Of a stretch of DNA of 64,000 nucleotides, positions 35,326-43,577 are shown piece by piece. The notes below the pieces were generated by a model. It saw only the letters and a list, made by a program, of their open reading frames with translations, did not search any database and had not been told where the DNA came from. Position 1 is the stretch's first letter; each line of letters begins with the position of its first letter. Origin of the DNA: Acidimicrobiia bacterium (GTDB lineage: Bacteria > Actinomycetota > Acidimicrobiia > IMCC26256 > JAOSJM01). The stretch is from NCBI GenBank assembly GCA_027494165.1, contig JAOSJM010000001.1, forward strand, positions 1 through 64,000, in the 5' to 3' direction. The position numbers were made by a program, and so were the translations under genes.

Positions 35326-35339
35326 GACGTATGCGTCAG
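35324..35339. promoter_or_regulatory. TetR-type operator CTGACGTATGCGTCAG
   Basis: Perfect six-base arms CTGACG/CGTCAG around TATG, overlapping a -10 box upstream of the P450 gene and within the region divergent to the thioesterase. TGACG-N4-CGTCA palindromes are recurrent TetR-family sites in actinobacteria. The regulator is not identified; the TetR at 38937 is the closest candidate. Confidence 0.55.
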
Positions 35340-35392
35340 GTCGAGCGGGGAGCCGACCGTCACCCGCCTCCCCGCGAGAGGGGGGAACGCCG

Positions 35393-36598
35393 ATGGAGCC
35401 CGATGCCCGCACCGTCGAGATCCTGACCCTGGAGCGGCTGGACCCCGAGGTCTCCCGGAACCCCCAGCCCTTCTACAAGAAGGTGCGCGACCAGGCCCCG
35501 GTCATACGCACCGAGGGGAGCGTCTCGCTGGCGCGCCACGAGGAGATCGAGCACGCCCTCCGCCACCCCGAGGTGTACTCCTCGGCGATGGGGGCGATCG
35601 GCCTCGGGAACGTGCGGCCGCTCATCCCGCTGCAGATCGACCCGCCCGACCACAAGAAGTACCGCAAGCTCCTCGACCCGCTCTTCGCGCCCCGCCAGAT
35701 GGCGAACCTGGAGGGCGACGTCGTGAAGCTCACCAACGAGCTCATCGACGCCTTCGTCGGGAGGGGCGAGTGCGAGCTCAACGGGGAGCTGGCGGTGCCG
35801 CTCCCCTGCACCGTCTTCCTCCGGCTCCTCGGCCTGCCCCAGGAGGATCTCGGCCTGTTCCTCCGGTTCAAGGACGACATCATCCGACCGGGCGGCGGGG
35901 CGCTCGACCCCTTCGACACCGAGGCGTCCGACCGGATCCGGCGGGAGACCGGCCAGGAGATGTACGCGTACTTCGAGCGGATGCTCGACCAGCGCGAGCA
36001 CGACCCCCGCGACGACCTCCTGACCCGGTTCCTGCACTCCGAGGTCGACGGCGAGCAGCTCACGCGCGAGGAGATCCTCGACATCCTGTTCCTCTTCCTG
36101 ATCGCGGGGCTCGACACCGTCACCGACACCCTCGACTGCTCGTTCGCCTTCCTCGCCCAGCACCCCGACCACCGGCGCCAGATCGCGGAGGACCCGTCGA
36201 TCATCCCCTCGGCGGTGGAGGAGCTGCTGCGGTGGGAGACGCCCGTGCCGGGCGTCGTCCGGATCGCCACCCGCGACACGACGATCGGCGGCTGCCCCGT
36301 CCACCAGGGCGACATCGTGTCGGTGATGATCGGCTCGGCCAACACCGACGAGACCTTCTGGGAGCGAGCACACGAGGTCGACTTCCGCCGCGACCCCAAC
36401 CCCCACCTGGCCTTCGGCGGCGGGGTCCACCGCTGCCTCGGCTCGCACCTGGCCCGCCTGGAGCTCCGGGTCGCCATGCGCGAGTGGCACCGGCGCATCC
36501 CCGAGTACCGGCTGCCCGACGGCGTCGAGCTCGAGTACACCCCGGCGTTGCGCCAAGTCGAGCACCTGCCCCTGGTGTTCGACCGGGTCGTGGCCTGA
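35393..36598 (+). CDS. Cytochrome P450
   Basis: 401 residues from ATG 35393. IDPPDHKKYRKLLDPLFAPRQM is the C-helix region, IAGLDTVTD the I-helix acid/threonine pair, EELLRW the K-helix, and FGGGVHRCLGSHLARLE the haem-cysteine loop. The ORF-track version from 34742 includes a shadow of the thioesterase. It has no ferredoxin next to it and must share one. Its promoter carries a clear operator, so it is probably induced by its substrate. By wording it resembles actinobacterial P450s of lipid or terpenoid metabolism. Confidence 0.93.
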   Translation: MEPDARTVEILTLERLDPEVSRNPQPFYKKVRDQAPVIRTEGSVSLARHEEIEHALRHPEVYSSAMGAIGLGNVRPLIPLQIDPPDHKKYRKLLDPLFAPRQMANLEGDVVKLTNELIDAFVGRGECELNGELAVPLPCTVFLRLLGLPQEDLGLFLRFKDDIIRPGGGALDPFDTEASDRIRRETGQEMYAYFERMLDQREHDPRDDLLTRFLHSEVDGEQLTREEILDILFLFLIAGLDTVTDTLDCSFAFLAQHPDHRRQIAEDPSIIPSAVEELLRWETPVPGVVRIATRDTTIGGCPVHQGDIVSVMIGSANTDETFWERAHEVDFRRDPNPHLAFGGGVHRCLGSHLARLELRVAMREWHRRIPEYRLPDGVELEYTPALRQVEHLPLVFDRVVA

Positions 36599-36602
36599 AC
36601 CG

Positions 36603-36618
36603 GGCCGGGGACCCGGCC
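36603..36618. terminator. Candidate terminator hairpin GGCCGGG-GA-CCCGGCC
   Basis: Perfect seven-base arms just after the P450 stop, in the 39-base gap between convergent genes. The two-base loop must open one or two pairs in RNA. No U-tract. Confidence 0.35.
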
Positions 36619-36637
36619 GGGCTCCGACGGCGTGCGG

Positions 36638-37486
36638 TCAGCCGCCGAGGTGCTCCCGCACGAGGGCTGCGCCGCGAGCCGTGTCCTCCTGGAGGAGGAA
36701 GTGGCCGCCCTCGACGAGGACGAGGGGGACCCCGGCCCGCTCGGCCTGCCAGCGGAACATCTCGTTCGGGAGCGACGTCGACCTCCCGGCCAGCACCACG
36801 ACCTCGGTCGAGAGGTCGGCCAGGTGGTCCCAGGCGCCACGTCCCCCCACGGGGGTCGGGGCCATCTCGAAGAGCGCGGCCTCCGTCTCGGGCCGGCAGG
36901 CCAGCTCGACCGTGCCGTCGCCACGCTCCACCGTGCCCCAGGCCACGTAGGCCTCGAGCGCCTCGGGGGCCAGCTCCGAGAGCGGCGCCCGCTTCGAGTA
37001 CGCGGCGACCATGCTGGCCCGGTCGGGCCAGACCGCCCGCCGCCGGCGGGCCCCCTCGGCCAGGGGGTTGGAGCGGGCGATGTCGGGGACGTCCGGCACG
37101 GCGATGGCCTCGCACAGGAGCGCGCGACGCAGCAGCCCGGGGCGGGCCCGGTCGAGCAGGACGGTCACCCCGCCTCCCAGCGACTGGCCGACGGCCACCG
37201 CCTCCGTGACCCCGAGGGCGTCGAGCACCGACGCCGCGTCGGCGGCCATCTCGGTCCAGGCCAGGCCCTCGGGATCGTCCGGGACGCCGGTCCCGCCGTG
37301 GCCCCGCAGGTCGACGGCGATCGGCCGGTAGGGGCCGGTGAGCACGCGGGCCATCGGCTCGAACAGGCCGGCGCAGAAGCCGTTGGGGTGCAGGAGCAGG
37401 AGCGGCTCGCCGTCGCCACCCCAGTCGAGCACCCGGATCGTCAGGCCGCCACGGCAGATCCGGTGGACGGTCGGCCCGGGGGTCAC
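36638..37486 (-). CDS. Alpha/beta hydrolase
   Basis: 282 residues from GTG 37486. LLLLHPNGFCAGLFEPMARVL is the oxyanion loop, AVDLRGHGGTG precedes the nucleophile region AVGQSLGGGVTVLLDRA, VVVLAGRSTSLPNEMF carries the acid region and EGGHFLLQEDT the histidine. The elbow is GQSLGG. The start overlaps the stop of the upstream hotdog gene (GTGA), so it is the last of three coupled genes with two thioesterases. A carboxylic ester or C-C hydrolase of a catabolic pathway is likely; no substrate can be named. Confidence 0.85.
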   Translation of the reverse strand: MTPGPTVHRICRGGLTIRVLDWGGDGEPLLLLHPNGFCAGLFEPMARVLTGPYRPIAVDLRGHGGTGVPDDPEGLAWTEMAADAASVLDALGVTEAVAVGQSLGGGVTVLLDRARPGLLRRALLCEAIAVPDVPDIARSNPLAEGARRRRAVWPDRASMVAAYSKRAPLSELAPEALEAYVAWGTVERGDGTVELACRPETEAALFEMAPTPVGGRGAWDHLADLSTEVVVLAGRSTSLPNEMFRWQAERAGVPLVLVEGGHFLLQEDTARGAALVREHLGG

Positions 37487-38190
37487 GGAGCCACCTCCGG
37501 GGACGTGACCGCGGAGGCGTCGACGGCGACGAACAGGCCCTCGGCCTCGACGAAGCGGGTCGTGCCGTGGGTGCCGGTGCACTCGATGATCAGCTTGCGG
37601 CCGTCACGCTCGCGCAGGCGGGCCCGGAGCTCGAGCTCCTCGCCGACCGGCGTCGGGGCGAGGAACGTGATCGAGAGGCGGCCCGTGTAGCCGAAGGCGC
37701 CCACCACGCCCAGCACGTAGGTCATGGCCTCGTCGACCATGGCCGAGACGATCCCACCGTGGGCTCGACCGGGGGGTCCTTCGTGGGCCGGGCCGAGCTG
37801 GACGCGCCCCACCACCTCCTCGCCCTCGCGAGCGATGCGCAGCCCGACGCCCAACGGGTTGAGCCGACCGGAGACGATCGACTCGGGGAGGAGGTCCAGG
37901 GCTCCGTCCTCGGCCGCGCTCGTCGCCGTCATGGCGTCGTCGATCGCCGCGAAGAAGCGGGCGTGCCTGGCCTCCAGGTCCGCCGTCGTGCGGGCCGGGG
38001 CGGCCTCGATCTCGGGGAGCAGGGCGGCGATCCGCTCCCGCACCCGCGCGAGCAGCTCGGGTCCGGGCCGGTGCTCCACGAGGGCGTGGCCGAGGTTCCG
38101 GACGGTCTCGGCGACGGCCGCCCGGGCCTCGGTCGCCGGGTCGTCCCGGGAGTCGTCGGGCCCGGGGACCTCGCCGGAGTCCCGGGTCAC
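37483..38190 (-). CDS. Hotdog-fold thioesterase (second tandem copy)
   Basis: 235 residues from GTG 38190. A helical N-terminal half (EARAAVAETVRNLGHALVEH and on) precedes the hotdog half: GPPGRAHGGIVSAMVDEAMTYVLG, RLSITFLAPTPVGEELELRARL and RFVEAEGLFVAVD. It is closely parallel to the gene before it (38187) throughout, so the pair arose by duplication. It overlaps both neighbours by four bases. Predicted acyl-CoA thioesterase; the long N-terminal helical part is unusual for the fold. Confidence 0.87.
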   Translation of the reverse strand: MTRDSGEVPGPDDSRDDPATEARAAVAETVRNLGHALVEHRPGPELLARVRERIAALLPEIEAAPARTTADLEARHARFFAAIDDAMTATSAAEDGALDLLPESIVSGRLNPLGVGLRIAREGEEVVGRVQLGPAHEGPPGRAHGGIVSAMVDEAMTYVLGVVGAFGYTGRLSITFLAPTPVGEELELRARLRERDGRKLIIECTGTHGTTRFVEAEGLFVAVDASAVTSPEVAP

Positions 38191-38885
38191 GGGGCTCCGG
38201 TCTCCTCGGCGCCCCGGAAGGCCGCCAGGTCGACCTCGACGAAGAGGCCCTCGCACTCCACGAAGCGGGCGCCGGCGTGGGTTCCCTCGCACTCGATGTG
38301 GAGCCGGCGACCGTCGCGCTCGCGCAGGCGGGCCCGGAACTCGATCTCCTCGCCCATCGGCGTGGGCGCGAGGTAGGTGATCGACAGCGTCCGGGTGAAG
38401 GCCACCCGGCCGAGGATCGGCATCACCGAGCCCATCACCTCGTCGACGATGGCCGACACGATCCCGCCGTGCGCCCGTCCCGGAGCCCCCTGGAACGCGT
38501 GGCCCAGCGTGACCCGGGCGACGGCCTCGTCGCCCTCGCGACGGATCCGCAGCGCGATCCCCATCGGGTTCGCGCTGCCCGAGACCACGGAGTCGGAGAA
38601 GAGGTCCATGCTCTCGCCTTCGGCGAGCACGGGCTGGCTCCCGGGGCTGAGGAACGCGCCGAGGAAGCGCTCGTCGCCCGTGAACCGCTCGGCCTGGGTC
38701 CGGCGAGGGGCCCGCTCGACCTCGGGGAGGACGGCGATGGCGAAGTCGGTGATCCTGGCCACGACCCCGGCGTCGGCACGGTGGCCCACCAGGGCGTGAC
38801 CGAGGCGACGGAGCGCGTCGGCCGCCTCGACGCGACCGGCGGGTGGGGCCTCGGACGGGGACGGTTCCGGTTCGAGCGTGCTCAC
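38187..38885 (-). CDS. Hotdog-fold thioesterase (first tandem copy)
   Basis: 232 residues. The plan is the same as that of its neighbour: helical N-terminal half (ADALRRLGHALVGHRADAGVVARI), then GAPGRAHGGIVSAIVDEVMGSVMP, TRTLSITYLAPTPMGEEIEFRARLRERDGR and ARFVECEGLFVEVD. The next gene overlaps its stop (GTGA). The two proteins may form a heterodimer, as two-subunit hotdog enzymes do in actinobacterial steroid degradation; that is inference. ATG 38885 starts MSTLEPEPSP. Confidence 0.87.
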   Translation of the reverse strand: MSTLEPEPSPSEAPPAGRVEAADALRRLGHALVGHRADAGVVARITDFAIAVLPEVERAPRRTQAERFTGDERFLGAFLSPGSQPVLAEGESMDLFSDSVVSGSANPMGIALRIRREGDEAVARVTLGHAFQGAPGRAHGGIVSAIVDEVMGSVMPILGRVAFTRTLSITYLAPTPMGEEIEFRARLRERDGRRLHIECEGTHAGARFVECEGLFVEVDLAAFRGAEETGAP

Positions 38886-38936
38886 GGCACGAGTTCCTAC
38901 CGCACGGGAACGCTCGCCGTCCTCTCGGGACCGGGC

Positions 38937-39581
38937 TCAGCCGGGCTGCCCGGGGTCGCCGGGGCGGAGGGGCGTGACCGCACCGACCGGGTCGGGCTCG
39001 TCGTCGGAGCGGACGCCCCGCAGGCCGAACCACGTCATCTCGGCGAGCCACGCGGCGAGGCGGTCGGGATCCTCCTCGGCCGTGGGATCGTTGAGGGCCC
39101 GCCGGCTCGTCGACTCGGCCATCCCGACGATGGCGTGCGCGAGCACCCGGCGGTGCTCGGACGAAGCGTCGATCTCGATGAGCGTCGTGATCTCGTCGAC
39201 GACCTGGCGCAGCCAGCGGTCGGCCACCTCGGCGAACTCGGGGTCGTTGCGCACCGAGGCGCCGAACAGCAGGCGGAAGGACGTGCGGTTCCCCATGACG
39301 TAGCGGAAGTACGCCGCGAAGCCCAGCTCGACCCGGCCCCGGCCCGTCTCGGCCCGCCCGGTCCCGCTGCGGACCGCCCGCAGGAGCTCGCCTCCCACGT
39401 CTTCCAGCAGCTCGAGGTAGAGGGCCCGCTTCGACGGGAAGTGCTGGTAGAGGACGGGTTTGGTGACCCCGGCGGCGTCGGCCACGTCGTCCATGGACGT
39501 CGCGTGGAACCCGCGCTGGCCGAACACGTCACGGGCGACGTCGAGGAGCTGGCGGCGGCGTTGCTCGGCCGGGAGGCGCAT
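38937..39581 (-). CDS. TetR-family transcriptional regulator
   Basis: 214 residues. HTH at the N-terminus: LLDVARDVFGQRGFHATSMD then DVADAAGVTKPVLYQHFPSKRALYLELLED. A helical ligand-binding domain follows (FRYVMGNRTSFRLLFGASV) with an Arg/Asp-rich tail. It lies 51 bases upstream of the thioesterase pair and on the same strand. It is a candidate reader of the inverted repeats at 27029, 28738 and 35324, but no operator is obvious in front of its own gene. Confidence 0.92.
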   Translation of the reverse strand: MRLPAEQRRRQLLDVARDVFGQRGFHATSMDDVADAAGVTKPVLYQHFPSKRALYLELLEDVGGELLRAVRSGTGRAETGRGRVELGFAAYFRYVMGNRTSFRLLFGASVRNDPEFAEVADRWLRQVVDEITTLIEIDASSEHRRVLAHAIVGMAESTSRRALNDPTAEEDPDRLAAWLAEMTWFGLRGVRSDDEPDPVGAVTPLRPGDPGQPG

Positions 39582-39644
39582 GGCGTCCGGAGGCTACACG
39601 GCCCCCGGCCCGGCGCGCCCCGGGCGAGCGTGGCCGGTCCGGGC

Positions 39645-40751
39645 CTACGAGTACTTGATGACCGAGCGGGCGACGTCGCCGGAACCCATGGCCTCGAAGG
39701 CGCTGTTCACGTCCTCGAGCGCGATCTCCCGCGAGATGAGCTCGTCGAGCATGAGCTCGCCCTCCATGTAGAGGCGGGCGAGCTTCGGGACGTCGCGGTG
39801 CACGTTGGACGAGCCGTACCAGCAGCCCTTCACCGTCTTCTCGGCGAAGACCAACCCGAAGGCGGCCGGCGTCGTGAAGTTGGTCTCGATCGTCGGCACG
39901 CCCACGAGGATGGTCTGGCCTCCCCGCCGGGCCATGTTGAAGCTCTGCTCGATGGTCTGCTCGAGGCCGATGACCTCGAAGCTCACATCGGCGCCGCGGC
40001 CGCCCGTGAGCTCCATGACCTGGGCCACCGGATCGCCGGCACCGGCGTTCAGGGTGTCGGTGGCCCCGAACTGCCGGGCCCGCTCGAGCTTGCCATCGAC
40101 CATGTCGACGGCGATGATCCGCTCGGCGCCGGCGTGACGGGCGCCCTGGATCACGTTGAGGCCCACGCCGCCGCAGCCGACCACGGCGACGCTGTCACCC
40201 TGGCGGATTGAGGCGGTGTTGACGGCGGCGCCGAAGCCGGTGAGCACGCCGCAGCCGATGAGCGCGGCCTGCTCGAGCGGGACGTCGGGGTCGATCTTGA
40301 CCGCCCCGATCGCCGGCACGACCGTCTCCTCCGAGAAGGTCCCGGCGGCGGCCATCTGGAGGACGGGTTGGCCTTGGAGGAGGAAGCGGGACGTGCCGTC
40401 GAGCAGCCCGCCCGTGATGAGCGCCGCCGACCCGACCTCGCACAGCTCGCCCTGGTCCCGCTCGCAGAAGTAGCAGGTGCCGCACTGGGGCACCCAGGAG
40501 ATGACGACGTGGTCGCCGACCGCGAGGTGCTCGACCCCCTCGCCGACCTCGACGACGGTCCCGGCCCCCTCGTGGCCGAGCACGGCCGGGACGGGCTGCA
40601 GGAGGGTCCCGTTCTGGACCGACAGGTCGGAATGGCACACGCCCGAGGCCCCCAACCGCACGCGTACCTCGCCGGCCTTCGGCGCCTGGAGCTCGAGGTC
40701 GAGGATCTCCAACGGCTTGCCGATCTCGCGGCACACGGCGGCCTTGGTCAT
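39645..40751 (-). CDS. Zinc-dependent alcohol dehydrogenase (MDR family)
   Basis: 368 residues. SGVCHSDLSVQNG and GHEGAGTVVEVG give the catalytic zinc ligands, PQCGTCYFCERDQGELCEVG the structural zinc cysteines, and VAVVGCGGVGLNVIQGARHAG the Rossmann NAD motif. The wording is that of class III-type/NDMA-dependent alcohol dehydrogenases of actinobacteria, which may use mycothiol or a tightly bound cofactor; that subtype is inference. ATG 40751 is preceded by GGGGGAGACAGCG. It sits upstream of the TetR gene with a 63-base gap and may oxidise the alcohol made by the P450s. Confidence 0.93.
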   Translation of the reverse strand: MTKAAVCREIGKPLEILDLELQAPKAGEVRVRLGASGVCHSDLSVQNGTLLQPVPAVLGHEGAGTVVEVGEGVEHLAVGDHVVISWVPQCGTCYFCERDQGELCEVGSAALITGGLLDGTSRFLLQGQPVLQMAAAGTFSEETVVPAIGAVKIDPDVPLEQAALIGCGVLTGFGAAVNTASIRQGDSVAVVGCGGVGLNVIQGARHAGAERIIAVDMVDGKLERARQFGATDTLNAGAGDPVAQVMELTGGRGADVSFEVIGLEQTIEQSFNMARRGGQTILVGVPTIETNFTTPAAFGLVFAEKTVKGCWYGSSNVHRDVPKLARLYMEGELMLDELISREIALEDVNSAFEAMGSGDVARSVIKYS

Positions 40752-40887
40752 CGCTGTCTCCCCCTGGTCGGGTCGCTGGTCCGCACAGTCAACCCCACGG
40801 GCGGCGACCCCGCCAGCCGACCCCGGGTGCGGCTCTCGCGCCCCTCCGTCCCGTGCGTCCCGGGAGTGTTCACCGCCAGATCGTCGG

Positions 40888-40935
40888 TCTCGGGTGTCCG
40901 TGCCCCCGCTGAGCGACGGTAGGGACACCCGAGTC
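40888..40935. repeat. Hairpin repeat, copy C
   Basis: CTCGGGTGTCC pairs perfectly over 11 bases with GGACACCCGAG; core CCCCCGCTGAGCGACGGTAG. It is followed by GTCGGCGGG, a tail shared with copy D. Confidence 0.85.
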
Positions 40936-40948
40936 GGCGGGACGCGGG

Positions 40949-40995
40949 TCTCGGGTGTCTGTACCCCGCTGAGCGACGGTAGGGACACCCGAGTC
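40949..40995. repeat. Hairpin repeat, copy D
   Basis: Same arms and core as copy C with one C fewer in the run before GCTGAGCG (ACCCCGCTGAGCG). Direct tandem with copy C at a 61-base period, which suggests local duplication. Confidence 0.85.
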
Positions 40996-41058
40996 GGCGG
41001 ATCGTGGGGAGACCCGAGTCGGCAGGGAGCCGGCGGGCGAGCCGGCCCGGGACGGCCG

Positions 41059-41316
41059 TCAGCGCTCGTGCCCGGACTCGCGGTCCTCCCGCTCGGCGGC
41101 CCGGATCCCGTACCCGAGGACGATCGGGACCGGCAGCACGACGATCGCCACCACGAGCGCCACCACCGCCACGTCCACGAGGACGGCCGGGAAGCCCGTG
41201 GCGAACCCCACGCCGAAGGCCACGATCGCCACGAGCAGCGCGGTCCACCCAACTCGCTTCGCCTGGCGCACCCGCCGGGCGATGCGGGCGCGCCGCGCCC
41301 GGACCGGATCGCTCAT
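41059..41316 (-). CDS. Small two-span membrane protein
   Basis: 85 residues. A basic N-terminus (RARRARIARRVRQAKRVG) is followed by two hydrophobic spans (ALLVAIVAFGVGFATGFPAVLVDVAVVALVVAIVVLPVPI) and a charged tail. The ATG overlaps the glycosyltransferase stop (ATGA), so it is coupled to it. Small proteins of this design are common in high-GC actinobacteria; function unknown. Confidence 0.7.
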   Translation of the reverse strand: MSDPVRARRARIARRVRQAKRVGWTALLVAIVAFGVGFATGFPAVLVDVAVVALVVAIVVLPVPIVLGYGIRAAEREDRESGHER

Positions 41317-42391
41317 CGCCACCCCACGGACCGGAAGGCGGCGTCGATCCGACCGGGCAGGTCGGGGAGCGCGCAGTGCCGGCGGGCCACGTCCAGATTG
41401 TGATCGAACCGGGCCGGGTCGGGGTCCCGAAGGCGCTCGGCCACGGCACGCGGCTCGTCGACGAACAGGACCTCCAGCCCCCAGGCCAGCAACTCCTCGA
41501 GCACCGGGTACCGGGCCACCGCGATCGGCCGGCGGGCGGCCACCGACTCGATCACGGGGTTGCCGAACCCCTCCCAGGTCGACGGGAACACGACGAGATC
41601 GCAGGCCGCGTAGGCGTCGGCCGAGCTCGCCGCCCGCCCCCGGGTCACCGGCACCGGGGCCCGGGCCAGCCTCGCGTCGAGCGCGGGGCCGTGGCCCTCC
41701 TCGGCCGGGCCGGTGAGCCAGTAGCGCACCGGGCGGGCGCCGAGCAGGTCCGCTAGCTTCGCAGCGAGGCGCAGCCCGGTGGGCACGTCCTTGCGGGGGA
41801 TGGCCCGCACGGGGTGCAGCAGCACCACCTCGTCGTCGCGGAAGCCGAAGGCCCGGCGGGTGCCGATGCGGTCGCCCGGCGGGGCGTCGAGGTCGAAGTG
41901 GTTCGGGATCGTCACCGCCTCGATGCCCCGGGCGGCGAGCTGGCGGCGGCTGAGGTCGTTGATCGTCACGTGGAGCCAACCGGCCCCGTCGGGCGGGAAC
42001 CCCTCCACGCCCGCGGTCCGCTCCCGCTGCCAGGCCAGGTCGTGGTGGTGGAGCACCACCCTCCCCGGAAAGCTCCCGAGCGCCGCGGCCGCCGCCCTCG
42101 CGGCGGGGGGGTTCAGAGGGAGCGAGCAGAGGTTCTCGACCACGACCAGCTCGGAGCCGGCGAGGGCGCCGAGGACCTCGCCGGAGTCGGCCGGCGGCGC
42201 CCCTCGGCGGGTTCGATGGCCAGGGCCGGGATGACGCGATCGTCGCGAGCGGCCCGGCCGGCGATCTCGCCGGCCACGCGGCGGACGTCGAAGCCGAGCT
42301 CGCCGAGCGCCCAGGCCCACTTGTGCGCCTCCACCGAGACGCCATCGGTGCCGCCGAGGCGGTAGGAGAGGACCGTGGCCACGGACTTCAT
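41313..42391 (-). CDS. Glycosyltransferase (GT4-like), frame broken near 42205
   Basis: The N-terminal frame gives MKSVATVLSYRLGGTDGVSVEAHKWAWALGELGFDVRRVAG, the usual GT-B start. The rest is in another frame: LVVVENLCSLPLNPPAARAA, VTIPNHFDLDAP, HPVRAIPRKDVPTGLRLA and CDLVVFPSTWEGFGNPVIESVAA, the nucleotide-sugar-binding E-x7-E region. One more G (GGGG to GGGGG on the minus strand) near 42205 gives 359 residues. It probably transfers a sugar from a nucleotide donor to a surface or lipid acceptor. No other glycan genes adjoin it. Confidence 0.85.
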
Positions 42392-42454
42392 TCGCGCGCA
42401 CCGGCCCCCAGGGCCCCGTGCGCTCCGGGGGCGGGCACGGGCACGCGGGCGCGG

Positions 42455-43123
42455 TCAGGCCAGCCGGGCGAGCCGCCGGTTCGTCGCGTCGAGGACGGCC
42501 CGGGCGACGGCGTCGGCTTCGTGGTGCTGGCGGACCACCGCGGACCCTGACACCACCTCCTCGCTCGGGGGCACGACGAAGACGACGGTGACGACCGCGA
42601 CGTCGTGGACCCCGACCCGCACGATCTGGGCGCTCTCGACGTCGACGGAGGCGGCGGCCGGGTCGAGCTGACGGAGGGCGTCGAGGGTCGCGAAGGCCAC
42701 CAGCCGGTGCCGGCTGGCCGAGGCGATCGAGCCCTCCGCGAAGCCGACCGTCTCCTCACCCTCGTGCGCCAGCGTGACCCGCACCAACGACCGGAGGCCG
42801 CTCGTCTCGGGGTTGATGCCGACGATGACGGGGCGGAACGACGGCCCGCCCGCGGGCGCTCCCTCGCCGTCGCCCCCGCCGAGCTGCACCACGGAGACGA
42901 TGCGCCGATCGAGCTCCAGCCCGAACGAGGCGAGGGCCACCGACTGCACGTCCCGGACGACCTGCTTGGCCGGTTTGCCCGGTTCGGCGAGCACGTGGAC
43001 CTCGACCGGGCGCCCCTTCTCGTCGGCGACGATCCGGGCTGCCTGGACGTCGGGGAGGCGGCACAGCTCGCGCTCGATGTCGTGGAGGTCCAACGGGGCG
43101 TCCGCGGCGCGCAGGTACTCCAT
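42455..43123 (-). CDS. Unknown conserved-type protein with paired alpha/beta repeats
   Basis: 222 residues, not recognised. It begins MEYLRAADAPLDLHDIERELCRLPDVQAARIVADEKGRPVEV, a small alpha/beta unit like those of ACT or Asp23-type proteins. PVIVGINPETSGLRSLVRVTL, FAEGSIASASRHRLVAFATLDALRQL and VGVHDVAVVTVVFVVPPSEEVVSGSAVV follow. No membrane span or catalytic motif. ATG 43123 has GGAAGGAAGG upstream, and TATGCT at about 43158 (minus) is a fitting -10. It is divergent from the HD-GYP locus, so the two may share regulation. Confidence 0.65.
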   Translation of the reverse strand: MEYLRAADAPLDLHDIERELCRLPDVQAARIVADEKGRPVEVHVLAEPGKPAKQVVRDVQSVALASFGLELDRRIVSVVQLGGGDGEGAPAGGPSFRPVIVGINPETSGLRSLVRVTLAHEGEETVGFAEGSIASASRHRLVAFATLDALRQLDPAAASVDVESAQIVRVGVHDVAVVTVVFVVPPSEEVVSGSAVVRQHHEADAVARAVLDATNRRLARLA

Positions 43124-43577
43124 GTCCGAGCCTTCCTTCCGTGGAGGTCTTCAGCATAGGCTCCGGCACGCGATGGCCGGGGTGATGCTCGACGTGGGTG
43201 CTCCCCGGCCGGGATGCCGGCCCTCGGCCCGGAGCGAGCGGCGTCGGGGGTTGCGCTCCGTGCATCGCTCCGTGAAACTAGTGGTGCTGATGTTGGAGAT
43301 GAGCCGCTTGTGGCTTGTGTGTCGGTCGTGAGGTGCACCCCGAGCCTCGTCCCCGACCGGGGAGGGCGCGGCGCCTCAGGTGCGCCCCGCACCCGGCCGA
43401 TGGAGAGGTGGGCACCCGGGGTGCCCTCTCGGGCCGCGTCACTGAGGAGGGAGCCAAGGATTCGCTGACTGGACCAAGACGGCAAGGCCTCGGCACGCGA
43501 CATCCGGAGCGGAGCGGAACCCACCCCTGCCCGTAGCAGCGGCGGACGGTGGTCGACACCGTGAAGGGGGTCTTCCC
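43124..43577. other. Long leader region upstream of the HD-GYP locus
   Basis: 454 bases between the divergent genes at 43123 and 43578 with no supported gene. It contains GAAACTAGTGGTGCTGATGTTGGAG-like sequence that is AT-richer than the surroundings and the left arm of the 26-base inverted repeat at 43469. The stretch 43440-43560 (GAGGGAGCCAAGGATTCG, then GACGGCAAGGCCTCGG and further) could fold into RNA structure. I cannot match it to a known riboswitch. Confidence 0.5.
43469..43494. repeat. Left arm of 26-base inverted repeat
   Basis: Reads CTGGACCAAGACGGCAAGG and seven more bases; it matches the reverse complement of 43685-43710 at 24 of 26 positions. The 190 bases between the arms hold a 30-codon ORF. 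Confidence 0.9.

Larger units (their letters stand above)
40752..41058. other. Intergenic region with two tandem hairpin repeats
   Basis: 307 bases without a supported gene between the alcohol dehydrogenase start and the end of the small membrane protein gene (both minus). It holds repeat copies C and D 61 bases apart, plus a half copy (GACCCGAGTCGGCAGG) at about 41011. The ORF-track entries here are shadows. The promoter of the dehydrogenase should lie near 40770-40800. Confidence 0.7.

Noticed and set aside
34444-35363. Minus-strand ORFs opposite the amidohydrolase end and thioesterase
   Set aside because: Shadows with Arg/Pro-rich translations and no motifs; the hotdog frame is the real one.
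43440-43560. c-di-GMP (GEMM) riboswitch before the HD-GYP gene
   Set aside because: A stretch like GACGGCAAGGCC recalls the motif, but the GNRA loop and other conserved blocks are absent.
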